Below are positions 9,439 to 18,330 of a stretch of 64,000 bases of DNA, piece by piece. The stretch's first letter is position 1, and each line of letters starts with the position of its first letter. The stretch covers positions 615,116 to 679,115 of the forward strand of contig CAUYUJ010019860.1 in NCBI GenBank assembly GCA_963575745.1, given 5' to 3'. The stretch comes from Prorocentrum cordatum. Taxonomy: Eukaryota > Sar > Dinophyceae > Prorocentrales > Prorocentraceae. The notes beneath the pieces are model-generated. The model searched no databases. It was not told the DNA's origin and saw only the letters and a list, made by a program, of their open reading frames with translations. Made by a program: the position numbers and the translations under genes.

Positions 9439-10320
9439 TCACTTCCAGCCTCCGCCGCGCGCGCTGAACCCAGCGCTGATGACGCCCGGCTCAAACTTTG
9501 CCCCTCGCATCGCCGAGGGGCGACAGAGCCTGCGCCCACTGCCCGACCTTCCCAGAGGCGCTGATCTCGGGAATGTAACTGAAAGCGTCTGGCTGCAGCG
9601 CCGCCTTCCACCACTCGCTGCGCAGCGACAGAGCCGATGCCACTGCCCGCTTTTCCCGCGCGCCCGACCCCAGCGCCGTAGCTGATTATGTTGGTATCCA
9701 GCTTCACGCTGGACACTCGCGGAGCGGACGTGGAGCCTGAGGCCGCTGATACCTTTCTCGCGCGTGCTCTTGCCAGCGATGTATCCGATGGCGTCTGGCC
9801 ACATTTCGCCTCTCGACTCTCGCTGAGCAGCGACAGTGCCTGCTGCCACTGGCCGCCTGTCTCGCACGCGCTGATCGCAACGTTGCACCGACGGCGTCTG
9901 TCTCGAACTTCACGGCGCTAAATCCGCCAAGCAGGGGCCGCGCATGCTGCCATTGTCCGCCTTTCACGCGCACTCTGATCCCACTGCTGTAACTGATCAC
10001 GTTGGGCTCCAATGCCACCTGCCGCATTTTGCTGGGCAGCGACAGGGCCTGCTGCCAGTGCCCGCCCTTCTCGCACCTGTTCCCAGCGCTGCAACTGATG
10101 ACAATAGGCTCCAACTTCGCTTCCCACATACCGGCGAGTAGCGCCGGAGCATGTTGCCATTCCCCGTTTTCCTGACACGCTGATTCCAGCGTCGTAGCCG
10201 ACAGCGTTGTGCTCCAACTCCACCTCTGACATCCCACAGAGCAGCGACAGCGCGAGTTGCCAATGCTCACCCCTGGCGCACGCGCTGATCCCAGCGCTGT
10301 AGCCCACGACGTCCAGCTCG
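9439..10320 (-). pseudogene. Decayed pentatricopeptide-repeat (PPR) gene
   Basis: Minus-strand reading reveals about eight degenerate 35-residue repeats. Units contain phrases such as GYSAGISACARGEHWQLALS, LEPNVISYSSGIRVRVKGGQ and ISYGAGVGRAGKAG. These match the dinoflagellate PPR consensus, in which an 'ISYNAGISACEKG' helix is followed by 'WQ.ALSLL..M'. PPR proteins bind RNA in organelles. The repeats run through at least three frames with no start codon or continuous frame, so this copy is a frameshifted relic. Dispersed motifs of the CCAGGGTCGC family flank it on both sides. Confidence 0.7.
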
Positions 10321-11440
10321 CACCTCGCACCTCACGACGGCCCTTGTAGACAGCACCGGGATGCAAGAGTACCCTGTGCCCCCGTGGGATGCCTCGTGCC
10401 CGTAGTCTCTGCTACTCCCCGCGTGGAGTTCCTTGAGCACCCGCGGGATGTCTCGTGCTCGAAGCCGCTGCAGCTCCCCGCATGGGCCCAGGGACGCGGC
10501 AAACGCTGAGCGCGTACGGGGGGTGGACGGGGGGCGGCGTGCCCAGGGTGGAGTGAAGACGGAGCGAGCACGGGGGGGACGGTGACGGCCCTTGGCCGCC
10601 AGCGCCGGGATGCAAGAGTACCTCGGGCCCCCGTGGGAGGCCCCGGGCCCGTAGTCTCGGCAAGCCCCCGCGCGCATCCAGGGTCGCATTGTGGCCCTCC
10701 AGGGTCGGAGCTAACCACCGCTGATGTTTGTGGGCCTGTAGAGTGACAAGCCGCCGCTGAAGAGAGCGGGCAGCCAGCCCCGCTGAAGGCTGGATGGGGC
10801 ATCCGGGGGCGCAGCAAACCGCCGCTGAGAGGAGAGTAATGCCGAACGGCCGATCTCCCACTGCTGGCGTGGCCCAGGGCGGGCAGGCAGCAGCCAGTGG
10901 ACTGACGCGCTGGGGGCGGCGCTGCCACCCCGAAGCCCGACGCATCCAAGGGGGGTGTGGTGTGGTAGACCCCCACGGAGCCGCTGACCGCTGCTGAAAA
11001 ATGGGAGGAGGTGCCGCGCCCGTAGTCTCAGCTGCTCCTCGCGCGGATCCAGGGTCGCGGAAACCACCGCACTGGGTCGGGTGAAGACGAGGCACCCGCG
11101 AAGGGTGGCGGCAGACGGCCCTGGTCAGACAGCACCAGGACGCAGGCGTACCCCGAGCCCCCGCAGGAGGACGCGCGCCCGCACGGCCGACGGCCCATGG
11201 CGGACAGCACCGGGATGCAAGAGTCCCTTGTGCGTCCGCGGGAGGTCCCGAACCCGTGGACCCAGCCGCGCCCCGCGCGAATCCAGGGTCGCGGCCCGCC
11301 GCCGCTCCGGGCAAAGTGAGAGCGGGGCGAGCGGGCGGGGGGGGGGGGGGGCAGACGGCCCTTGGCCGACAGCACCGGGGCGCAGGGTACCTCGAGCGCC
11401 GCGGGGCCCTCTCCGCCGGGGGGGGGCGCCGGGGCGGGCG
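10321..11440. repeat. Degenerate GC-rich tandem array
   Basis: At least five imperfect copies of a block starting ACGGCCCTTGGCCGACAGCACC, followed by GGGATGCAAGAGTACC and a Pro-codon-like CCCGTGGGAGG segment, begin near 10332, 10587, 11113, 11189 and 11356. Copies differ in length because tails are lost or contain the CCAGGGTCGC motif. Several long minus frames cross this array only because stop codons are rare in such GC-rich sequence. Confidence 0.6.
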
Positions 11441-11639
11441 CCCAGGGATATGGCCGCTGGAGAGGAACACGCCAGTGCGGTGCCACGACGTGGGGCCGCA
11501 ACGGCTACTGTGGGGAGACGACCAACCACGGTTTTGTTTGCCCTTCCTGGGTGCGTGGCCCTTTGCCGCGTGGCGATCCCTGCTCGCTCCGCCGCTTCGA
11601 CCCGGGCGCCGATGCCGCTGCCGTGCCCAGTCGACGCCA

Positions 11640-12700
11640 AGGCCCAGCGCGTCGCTGACGGCCCGTGCGTCGCACTTGCGGCTGCGGAAGGAGTCCAGGA
11701 AGCGAAAGCAGGTTTGCGGGTCGCGCCGAAGCGGGTCGAGCGCGCCTTCGCTGCCAGGCGCGGCCTGCTGCCTGGCGAAATCGTGCCAGGTGCCAGTGAA
11801 TATTGCCCCCGGGGTGACTTGGAGCCGCCGCGTCGCCTCGGCGGGTGTCTCCCCAGGAAGGTCCCACTGGATGTTGTCGATCTTTGCTTTGTACAACTGC
11901 TGTCCCGTGTCGGGGTCTGAGGGCTCCGGCCATTGGCGCGGCTCTGGCCATTGGCGCTGCCGCGTGTTCTGGCCGCGAGTCTCCGGCGAACCGGCCCGCT
12001 GTCCTGGCCAGAGGGCTTGCATTCTGCTCGCAACAGTTCCTGTTGCACGCCTGGCGGGGCCCTGCGGGGAGATGCGGGCCGCATAGTTGGCCGCCGGGCG
12101 GGGGCCGGATCGCCTCCGGCAGCCAGGGCGGGCGCTGCCCTGCGGCGTGCGGGGAGAAGCCCCTTTCGCTGGCATTCGCCTTCGGGCCTGCGCCCGCCGT
12201 CGCTCACGGGCGCGCCCCCTTCGGTCAACGCGGGGCTCTCGCCGGTCTCGGGGGCGCCGCTGGTCGCGCCGGGAGCGCGCGCGCACGGCGACGCCGTTTC
12301 CGTTGCCGGAGCACCGAATTTTTTGTTAGTCGTGCCCTGGGCGTGCGGAGGGAGCGCCCGAGGTTCGCCGTCCGTTAGTGGGTTCACTGGCAAGAGAAGG
12401 GGGGCGAATAGGCGCGAATGGGTTTCTCCCGACGAGCCGGCGGATGGCCTCGATGTCCTGCGTCTGAACGGCTGGTCCGAGGCCCCCCTGTTGGGTCTGC
12501 GGCGTTCCCAGAGAGAAGGTGGGGGTGGCACGATGTGGCAGGCGAGCCCCTGCTGGTCCAGGATCTCGCTCAGCGGACTGTTGCGGCTGTCGTCCGCACT
12601 TTCGGGGGCCAACCTGTCCACCCAGTTCTGCTCCAGGGACACGGGTGACGTCCTGTGCCTCTTCCGCGCCTTCGAAGGCCCCCGCCGCTTCGGGCCCCCG
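11640..12700 (-). other. Coding-like but unassigned minus-strand region
   Basis: Overlapping minus frames here have less repetitive composition than the flanking arrays. They contain phrases that look protein-like (QQLYKAKIDNIQWDLPGETP and FRFLDSFRSRKCDARAVSDA in one frame; MSLEQNWVDRLAPESADDSR in another). No domain is recognised. The best phrases sit in different frames, which suggests either exons or a decayed gene. It may belong with the polyglutamine frame just upstream (12813-13817). Confidence 0.25.
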
Positions 12701-12812
12701 ATACTCCGCGGCCTCCGCAGCTTCCGCCCATTCCGCCGCGGCCCCCCTCTCCTTGTCCCTGCCGTGCTGCTGCTGCTGAGGGAGCCAGGGTACCTCCTTA
12801 TGCCTTATACGC

Positions 12813-13148
12813 CTATACGCAGGGGGTGTCTTGAGGTCTTGTGGGGCCCTCGTCGCCAGGGGTGCTGCTGACGGCCGTCTGAGCTGTTATGGGTCTCTGT
12901 TCGCCAGGGTTGCCGCTGGCGGCCGCAAGAATACTTGAAGACTCTTCGCCTGCGTCTTCTTGCCCAGTCTGCTGGCCGTCAGGGGTGCCCGGGAGGGCGT
13001 CAGGGAGCGGGGGTGCCTCCTTCTGACCCGTTCCGTTCCCTTCCCCTGTTTTTTTCTGCTGCGGCTGCGGTTGCGGGTGCTCTCGCTGTTGCTGCCGCTG
13101 CTGCGGCTGCTGCTGCTGCAGCTGCTGGGTTATGTTGCTGCTGCTGCG

Positions 13149-13180
<32 letters not shown>

Positions 13181-13227
13181 CGCTGCTGCCGCAGCTGATG
13201 CTGCTGCTGTCCTGCTGCTGCGGCAGC

Positions 13228-13262
<35 letters not shown>

Positions 13263-13344
13263 CTGCGGCTGCAGGTGCTGCTGCTGTTGTTGCTGCTGTT
13301 GCTGCGGCTGCTGCTGCTGCAGCTGCTGCTGCTGCTCCTGCAGC

Positions 13345-13380
<36 letters not shown>

Positions 13381-13817
13381 TGCTGCGGCTGCTGCAGCGG
13401 CTGCGGCTGCGGCAGCTGCTGCCGTCGCGGCCGCTGCAACCGCGGGGGGGCGGCGGGGGCGGCGGCGGCGGCCGCCGCGGCCGCCGCGCCAGCGGCCTCG
13501 CCGCGGGCGGCCGCGGGGGCGGCCGCGGCGGCGCGGGGAGCCGGCAGCGGCAGCGGCAGCGGCAGCGGCAGCGGCGGCGGAAACCTCCGCCAGCCAGCCG
13601 GGGGCCGAGCCGGGCCCGCCGCCGGCCGCCTCCGACGGCGGCGGCGGCAGCGGCGGCGGAGGGCCGCCAAGCCAAGGCGCGGCGTCCCGCCGCGCCGCCA
13701 CCAGCCGCTGGCGGCGGCGCAGCGCGGCCCTGGAGAGGGCCGCCCCGAAGGCGGACAAGGCACCGGCCCGAGCGCGTACCTGAGAAGGGGCGTGCTTGAG
13801 CCAGGCAGGGCCAACAT
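12813..13817 (-). CDS. Polyglutamine protein, intronless frame behind spliced-leader relic
   Basis: 334 codons. The ATG at 13817-13815 lies inside the spliced-leader-like sequence, where a leader-variant CCATGTTGG creates the start. About 130 residues are followed by a long Gln-rich tract (CAG codons, about residues 130-250) broken by Lys, Leu, Glu and Pro. The tail is Pro/Gly/Glu-rich and ends near ...RPQDTPCV. No domain is recognised; such proteins are often disordered transcriptional or RNA-binding factors. The leader relic suggests an mRNA-derived retrocopy. The same repeat is open in all frames, so coding status is uncertain. Confidence 0.35.
13075..13440. repeat. CTG/CAG trinucleotide repeat tract
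   Basis: About 365 bp composed mostly of CTG triplets on the plus strand (CAG on the minus strand), interrupted by CGG, TTG and CAG triplets. Read on the minus strand it encodes Gln in one frame and Ala or Ser in the others. GGC/GGCAGC repeats continue to about 13580. Confidence 0.9.
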
Positions 13818-13826
13818 GGCTACGGA
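13795..13826 (-). other. Dinoflagellate spliced-leader relic
   Basis: Reading the minus strand from 13826, TCCGTAGCCATGTTGG matches 15 of the first 16 bases of the conserved 22-nt dinoflagellate spliced leader. Seven bases later TGGCTCAAG matches its last 9 bases. The dinucleotide immediately upstream on the minus strand is AG, as expected of a trans-splice acceptor. A truncated new leader fused to the tail of an older one is the known signature of genes copied back from trans-spliced mRNA. The coding frame starting at 13817 runs downstream. Confidence 0.7.
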
Positions 13827-13908
13827 CTGGTGGGGATACGCGAAGCGTCTAGAATTACGGATAAATCTCCGGCCAGGAGCGTCCTTGGCCCAAGGCGTCC
13901 CCAGAAGC
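13827..13908. repeat. 82-bp dispersed repeat, copy 1
   Basis: Nearly identical to 46609-46690 (two differences), same orientation: CTGGTGGGGATACGCGAAGC to GGCCCAAGGCGTCCCCAGAA. The copy begins exactly where the spliced-leader relic ends, so on the minus strand it supplies the ...CCCCACCAG that abuts the leader. It lies outside Copia-A and is therefore not part of its LTR. Confidence 0.8.
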
Positions 13909-14048
13909 CCTTTGGGCGTGAGTGGTTTAGAGAGCCCGCTCTGTCCTCAACCCCCCTTCTTCCCCTTCGGGGAGAGGTTTACCCCTCCCCCTACCCCCCC
14001 CCCCTGGGCCTGGACAGGGAGTCCCGGGTGTTCTCAAGGGTTTTTTTT

Positions 14049-14246
14049 TGTGTACGGGGTTGAAGTACAAGGGTACAGAACCCCTGATCCGTTGGTAGAG
14101 GGAAGGAGGGATAGATGGATGTCTTTCCCTCCTGCACGATCAAAGGTCTGATCGATCTGTCCCAATACCTGAGCCCAAGCGGCCAGGCGCAGGAGAGGTG
14201 AGGATAAGGGGTATATATGAGGGTATTACACGGGTTCTATTCACAC
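14049..14246 (-). repeat. Copia-A 3' LTR
   Basis: 198 bp, matching the 5' LTR except for five substitutions and one missing A. Preceded outside by TTTTT. It contains an internal near-palindrome GGAAGGAGGGATAG...CTTTCCCTCC that could stabilise transcript 3' ends. Confidence 0.85.
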
Positions 14247-14267
14247 CCCCCGTCCCGAATCCCGCCC
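14247..14267 (-). other. Copia-A polypurine tract
   Basis: On the minus (coding) strand the bases immediately upstream of the 3' LTR read GGGCGGGATTCGGGACGGGG, purine-rich and ending at the LTR boundary. This position and composition fit the plus-strand primer of an LTR retrotransposon. Confidence 0.65.
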
Positions 14268-14540
14268 GTGAGGGTAGGACTCGGGAACAGAGGAAAAGAA
14301 TCCGTCACCCTTTTACTCCTTCAATTCTCAGGTCTGCAGGCAGCTGAGCGCAAAGTCAGTATAGCCTCAGCTGCAAAGTAGGGTAAGAAAGAACACCCAG
14401 GGTCCCGATTTCTTCGCCAAGCACGCTTTGGTGCCCCCTCGGTGCGCCCCCCAAAACGCTTCGGCACTCGAGGGCGGAGAAGAATGAGACACGGGTGGGC
14501 GGAGAAAGAGGATCTGAGCAATTTAAAACAACTTATAATC

Positions 14541-14560
14541 TGCCTCGCCTATGCGAGGCA
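14541..14560. repeat. 8-bp perfect hairpin beside a GNRA hairpin
   Basis: TGCCTCGC and GCGAGGCA pair around a 4-nt loop. It abuts the GGTG-GCAA-CACC hairpin at 14561-14572, so the coding-strand RNA would show two adjacent stem-loops near its 3' end. Confidence 0.65.
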
Positions 14561-14572
14561 GGTGTTGCCACC
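14561..14572 (-). other. Covarying GNNA hairpin 1
   Basis: Coding strand GGTG-GCAA-CACC, flanked AGCT...TGCC, so that GC/GC pairs again beyond a T/T mismatch. It is the only copy outside the long reading frames, near the element's 3' end. Confidence 0.6.
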
Positions 14573-14629
14573 AGCTGTCATATCATTCTCAACGCAATGG
14601 AGTTAGACTGTAAAGAATATGCAATCAGA

Positions 14630-14662
14630 GATCGTGTTGATGAACACGATCGTGTTACAACA
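14630..14662. repeat. Perfect short hairpins in Copia-A 3' region
   Basis: GATCGTGTT/AACACGATC (9-bp stem, 4-nt GATG loop, 14630-14651) is directly followed by CGTGTT/AACACG with a 2-nt loop. A related GTTGATGAACAC segment recurs at about 14708-14719. They lie in the region between the last coding segment and the 3' LTR. Confidence 0.6.
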
Positions 14663-15410
14663 CGCATCTATATATCAAAGCAAGTGTCTGGCCAGACGAA
14701 AGGTCGCGTTGATGAACACGAAAGTTGCATGTATGTAAATTCTCTATATGGCGACTCCCGTTGGCGTTGCTCCTTAGGAGGCTGCCTTGGTTATCGCAAA
14801 AGATGTGTGTATGTGTGGCCACTTGTGTTGTATAGTGAAGTGGCCTAGAAGTATATAATAGCCACCGCTCAAGGCGAACTTGTATTATAATGAAGTTCGA
14901 GCCTTTCGAGCGGTGGGCCTTGTGGCCGACTCGCTGCGCGTTGCCGTTCTCGTAGAAACTGCGGTCCCACATCCTGTGGCCATCGTACGTCACGTAGCTC
15001 GTCGTGAATGTCTCCCAAGATGTCCTCGGGATCCAGTGACGAAACCACTTGTTGTACTGGATGTCGCGGATGTATACGAACTCGTCGTTATTGAGCGCGA
15101 TGTAAATCCAGCAGTTGATGTAGTAGCTCCAATACCTGAGGCCCCAATGGCTGTCCTCTAGGTCCTCGCGCCACCAGGCGGCGTAGTCTGTCGTACGTGC
15201 CCTCTTGGCGCGAGGTCTGTAGCTGTCATCGCTATCCTGCCGCTGCGCTGCAGTGCCGCGCGCCCCCGCGAGCGTGTGGTCATCCGCGCCAGAGGCGCTA
15301 GACCGTGCAGCATCGCCAGGGGCAGGGCGCGGCGGCGGCGGATGGCGCGGCTCCATGGCATCATCAGAGTGTTGGGAGTGTGTATCAGGTTCGATCGGAT
15401 CGGTTCTCAT
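14655..15410 (-). CDS. Copia-A post-pol terminal segment
   Basis: 251 codons from ATG at 15410. An acidic/Pro-rich N-terminus precedes a Trp/Tyr-rich block (WGLRYWSYYINCWIYIALNN, then FVYIRDIQYNKWFRHWIPRT). That block is similar in character to aromatic blocks in the two preceding segments, hinting at a repeated domain. The last 60 residues are probably not coding, since the region holds strong hairpins. The element's 3' untranslated region and LTR follow. Confidence 0.4.
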   Translation of the reverse strand: MRTDPIEPDTHSQHSDDAMEPRHPPPPRPAPGDAARSSASGADDHTLAGARGTAAQRQDSDDSYRPRAKRARTTDYAAWWREDLEDSHWGLRYWSYYINCWIYIALNNDEFVYIRDIQYNKWFRHWIPRTSWETFTTSYVTYDGHRMWDRSFYENGNAQRVGHKAHRSKGSNFIIIQVRLERWLLYTSRPLHYTTQVATHTHIFCDNQGSLLRSNANGSRHIENLHTCNFRVHQRDLSSGQTLALIYRCVL

Positions 15411-15724
15411 CCCTGAATCAACCCCCTCTGGTCGGTGGGACCCAAGGCAGAACCCAACAACTCGTGAGCAAGCGCGGCAAGCTTGCGCTGCGTGACTTTC
15501 TCACGGGCGCCATCCCCCCTGGGGAGGGCAATCGTGACAAGTCCGCGAGCCTGCCGCGTGCGTCTGTCGAGTCTGCCTTCGTTCAACCACCATTTCTTCC
15601 GACCAGCTTGGCCTGTCCTGATGCTGGTCTCGAGGATCTCACATGCATCACGACTGTCCTCAACGGTCCAGGCCTTCTTGCCCACGTTAACGCGAGCGCC
15701 TGTCATTTGGTGGTGGAACTTCAA
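15407..15724 (-). CDS. Copia-A post-pol segment, small basic frame
   Basis: 105 codons without an ATG, Arg/Lys-rich (NVGKKAWTVEDSRDACEILE; WWLNEGRLDRRTRQARGLV). No domain recognised. It bridges 15721-16326 and 14655-15410. Its TGA overlaps the next frame's ATG (ATGA at 15410-15407), which could be a reinitiation site or just a frameshift scar. Confidence 0.35.
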   Translation of the reverse strand: MKFHHQMTGARVNVGKKAWTVEDSRDACEILETSIRTGQAGRKKWWLNEGRLDRRTRQARGLVTIALPRGDGAREKVTQRKLAALAHELLGSALGPTDQRGLIQG

Positions 15725-16326
15725 ATCATTGAGAAAACGCTGAACGAGATTGGCATATGGATGTATAGAGGTCTGTCGTCTTCAGCCTCGCCCATCAGTC
15801 TGCACTCGTGTGCAGGAGGGCGGCCAGAGTCGACCCACTTCTCATACCTCTTCCTAGCGGAATTGGCCATTCTCCTCAGCGCGTCTTTCTCATTACCTGG
15901 AAATGAGCGCTTGCCCGTCATGATGACTTGCGCTCCGTCTCTCATGTACCTCGTGATGTCGTCCTGGGAGAGCGTCGTCCTGATCCAGTTGGTCAGCTTC
16001 TGGAGGTATGCTAGGTCGCTCTGGACGGCGGTACTTTTACCCGTAGCACCTACAGATACGGTGTACTGCCAGCAGATGTCACAAAGGGTACCATCATTTG
16101 TAACGATCCCTAGGGATAAGGTGCGATCGCAATTCCGACATCGCGCGATATCATGCTGGATAGTTTCTGGGGCTCCCTCAGTTGTGAGGTGCTCACGAGA
16201 TCCCCAGCGAGTATCCCGACCACGAGCAAGACTGCGGCCGATCTGATCCATGGCATCGCGGTTGATGTCAGCATTCGGTCGGGAAGCGATTGATCTACTC
16301 AATCCCTCGATCTCGATTCTAGACAA
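15721..16326 (-). CDS. Copia-A post-pol segment with CxxC pairs
   Basis: 201 codons, in the same frame as 16390-18330. It contains CRNCDRTL and CDICWQY, two CxxC pairs about 19 residues apart, consistent with one zinc ribbon (about residues 62-86). A positively charged helical tail follows. It lacks an ATG at its 5' end, so it is probably the continuation of the upstream frame rather than a separate gene. Confidence 0.45.
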   Translation of the reverse strand: MSRIEIEGLSRSIASRPNADINRDAMDQIGRSLARGRDTRWGSREHLTTEGAPETIQHDIARCRNCDRTLSLGIVTNDGTLCDICWQYTVSVGATGKSTAVQSDLAYLQKLTNWIRTTLSQDDITRYMRDGAQVIMTGKRSFPGNEKDALRRMANSARKRYEKWVDSGRPPAHECRLMGEAEDDRPLYIHMPISFSVFSMI

Positions 16327-16389
16327 TCTTTCCCCTGGCAGTCCTATGCGCTCTGTCGTGTCGTTGTCCGCATCCTCAGTATCACCATG

Positions 16390-18330
16390 TCATACGTTCT
16401 CAGTACGGAGACGGCGAGCCTCCTCCTGCAAGGCGGACTCGTTGTCGCCCTCCTCGCGGTTGACTCCCGTCTGCTCGGCTATGATCCGTGCCATGGTTTC
16501 TTGATCAGGAGCTGCGGATGCAATGCTGCCTGGGTCCTGGGGAATGTCCTGCTCCGCGCCTGGGTCACGTGGCGCGGCAGGTGTTTCCACCAGCTCCGTC
16601 CATACGGGGAAGCCTGGATTGCCGAATGTGTTGATGCAATGTGTAAATAAATCACGCAACGTTTGGAGTGCGGGATGATTCTGATGGATAGCACCTTTTA
16701 TGAAGTCACGGAGCTCCGCAATACTGTCCAGCAATATGTTGTGATACACTTTGGAGATCCATTGAAAGACGCCTGTAGTCGACTCCTCGATGGTCTCTGG
16801 GTCCAGGTAGTGTACAAACTTTTTGAAGAAGCGATCTGCACTGCAGATTGGTAAGTCACGTGCCCATTTGTGGGTATGATTATAATCCAAATAGTATTTC
16901 TCTGCGTTCCATGCTTTGGATCCGAATTGAACGTCGAATTGTAAGTACGACTGTACTCTATCCACCACAGATCTGTCCACGCCAATATGCACCTCAATGA
17001 TTTGCTTCATCTTTATCATAGGTGACTCAACCAAAAGCTCCGGCACCCAGCGGTATATGCTGTGGTCGTATGATTGTCTGGTCCACCTTGTGTGATCCTC
17101 TGGGTCGTAGTCGGGGTGATTGAGGAAGTCTTCTGGCGGGTCAATAACGTTGTCGAGGATGCTCGCGTCGACGTGCTCATCTGCTTGGATCTCTGCTGAT
17201 AGATCTGCTTTCATATTATCACTTGACGCTTTTTCTTCGGCAGTGAGTGGCATGTTTGGTAGATCCACAATAACGGTAACCAGAGGTTCGTCAGATTGGC
17301 CTGCCGTTTGTTGGGGTTCATCGTCCGCGGGAGCGGTATCCTCGGCAGGTGTGGCCACCAGCTCTTCGGGATCGGGTGTCCGAGGAGCGGGCCGTCTGGT
17401 TGGTGTACGTGGGATACGTGGTTTATAAATGCTCGGCATACCGAGATATGGCAGATCACCATATGTTTTGTGCCGAAATATTTTGCCACGGCATGAAGAT
17501 GGTCCTTCCAGGGCAGTATTCATATGTGTCGGGTCAATGGCATATCTGTCGGCACGAATTGGTAGAGCAAAGACAACGCCCTTGAGAGGCATGCTTTTGT
17601 CATTGTACCATATGTTTACCCATCGTAAACCGTAGTTGAGGAAAGGTATATGTACCGCAAAGAACTTGTCAAAGACTCCGAAATGAATGATTGGGCCGTA
17701 TATGTGGCCCTTGTTCATGAGGACTTTGGTTTTGTGATTGCCCTTGGGGTAGTGATTGTCGTAATGATAACAATTGGTAGATCCCAAATTCTTGGTGACA
17801 ATGAAGTCCCCCATGCGAACGTCATTAAATGTAGGCCGACGATCCCAATCTTTTTGTGTAATATTTGATGTCATGGGTCGAAGAGCCTCTCGGCAGTATG
17901 GCAGGGCAATTAACCATTCTTTATCATCTGCTTTGTGATCGGCGTCGTCGATCATAGCACGGATCATTTGTTCATCCAAGGCGTCGGCGCCAGATATGCG
18001 GCCAGCAGGGGTTGCCCCCAGCTGAGGGGCAATCGGTCGCTGAGCCGAAGATGCTGATGCTGGCGGCGTCCTTGGCTGCTGATCCATGTCGTGATCCATG
18101 TTGGCTGGTGTAATCCCAGGGGGGTTATCGATGAACTCCACTCCAGGAAGATAGGCACAAATCTCGTTCTTGCTCAATGGTTGTCTCGCGGCCAATGGCG
18201 GATAGTCCCAGGGAGGGCCCTCCGGCCATATCTGTTGGCCGTGCACGTGGCGTGGTTGGAGACGGCGAATTGCAATGACTGCCGCTGCTGGAACCACGTC
18301 CTCTGTCATAATAGCGCCTTGAGCGCCCAA
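16390..18330 (-). CDS. Copia-A post-pol protein (part 3), unassigned
   Basis: 646 codons. The N-terminal part is Trp/Pro-rich. The middle holds an aromatic-rich block (FIVTKNLGSTNCYHYDNHYP, then FDKFFAVHIPFLNYGLRWVN) that looks like a folded beta domain. Next comes a Pro/Thr linker with the ELVATPAED hairpin peptide, then a helical domain (residues 390-580). No family is recognised. It overlaps the preceding frame by 25 nt and shares its frame with 15721-16326 past one TGA (16390-16392). Confidence 0.5.
   Translation of the reverse strand: MGAQGAIMTEDVVPAAAVIAIRRLQPRHVHGQQIWPEGPPWDYPPLAARQPLSKNEICAYLPGVEFIDNPPGITPANMDHDMDQQPRTPPASASSAQRPIAPQLGATPAGRISGADALDEQMIRAMIDDADHKADDKEWLIALPYCREALRPMTSNITQKDWDRRPTFNDVRMGDFIVTKNLGSTNCYHYDNHYPKGNHKTKVLMNKGHIYGPIIHFGVFDKFFAVHIPFLNYGLRWVNIWYNDKSMPLKGVVFALPIRADRYAIDPTHMNTALEGPSSCRGKIFRHKTYGDLPYLGMPSIYKPRIPRTPTRRPAPRTPDPEELVATPAEDTAPADDEPQQTAGQSDEPLVTVIVDLPNMPLTAEEKASSDNMKADLSAEIQADEHVDASILDNVIDPPEDFLNHPDYDPEDHTRWTRQSYDHSIYRWVPELLVESPMIKMKQIIEVHIGVDRSVVDRVQSYLQFDVQFGSKAWNAEKYYLDYNHTHKWARDLPICSADRFFKKFVHYLDPETIEESTTGVFQWISKVYHNILLDSIAELRDFIKGAIHQNHPALQTLRDLFTHCINTFGNPGFPVWTELVETPAAPRDPGAEQDIPQDPGSIASAAPDQETMARIIAEQTGVNREEGDNESALQEEARRLRTENV
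16580..16591 (-). other. Covarying GNNA hairpin 2
   Basis: Coding strand GGTG-GAAA-CACC with AGCT...TGCC flanks. In frame it reads ELVETPAAP. Confidence 0.6.
17348..17359 (-). other. Covarying GNNA hairpin 3
   Basis: Coding strand GGTG-GCCA-CACC with AGCT...TGCC flanks. In frame it reads ELVATPAED, inside a Pro-rich linker. Confidence 0.55.
18008..18019 (-). other. Covarying GNNA hairpin 4 (G-C variant)
   Basis: Coding strand GGGG-GCAA-CCCC with AGCT...TGCT flanks; the third stem pair is G-C instead of T-A. In frame it reads QLGATPAGR. Confidence 0.6.

Larger units (their letters stand above)
8803..11310. repeat. Interspersed 26-30 bp motif (CCAGGGTCGCAGCTGATCGCC type)
   Basis: Near-identical copies of a motif CTCCAGGGTCGCAGCT.A.CGCCGCT start at about 8803, 9050, 9102, 9228 and 10692. 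More diverged copies lie near 10800, 11046 and 11281. They occur on both sides of and inside the PPR relic and the GC-rich array, always on the same strand. The spacing is irregular, so this is a dispersed motif rather than a satellite. Confidence 0.65.

Noticed and set aside
10412-12286. 624-codon minus-strand frame as one gene
   Set aside because: Most of it crosses the degenerate GC-rich array in which all frames stay open. Only a short part near 11700-11950 is protein-like, and it is reported separately.
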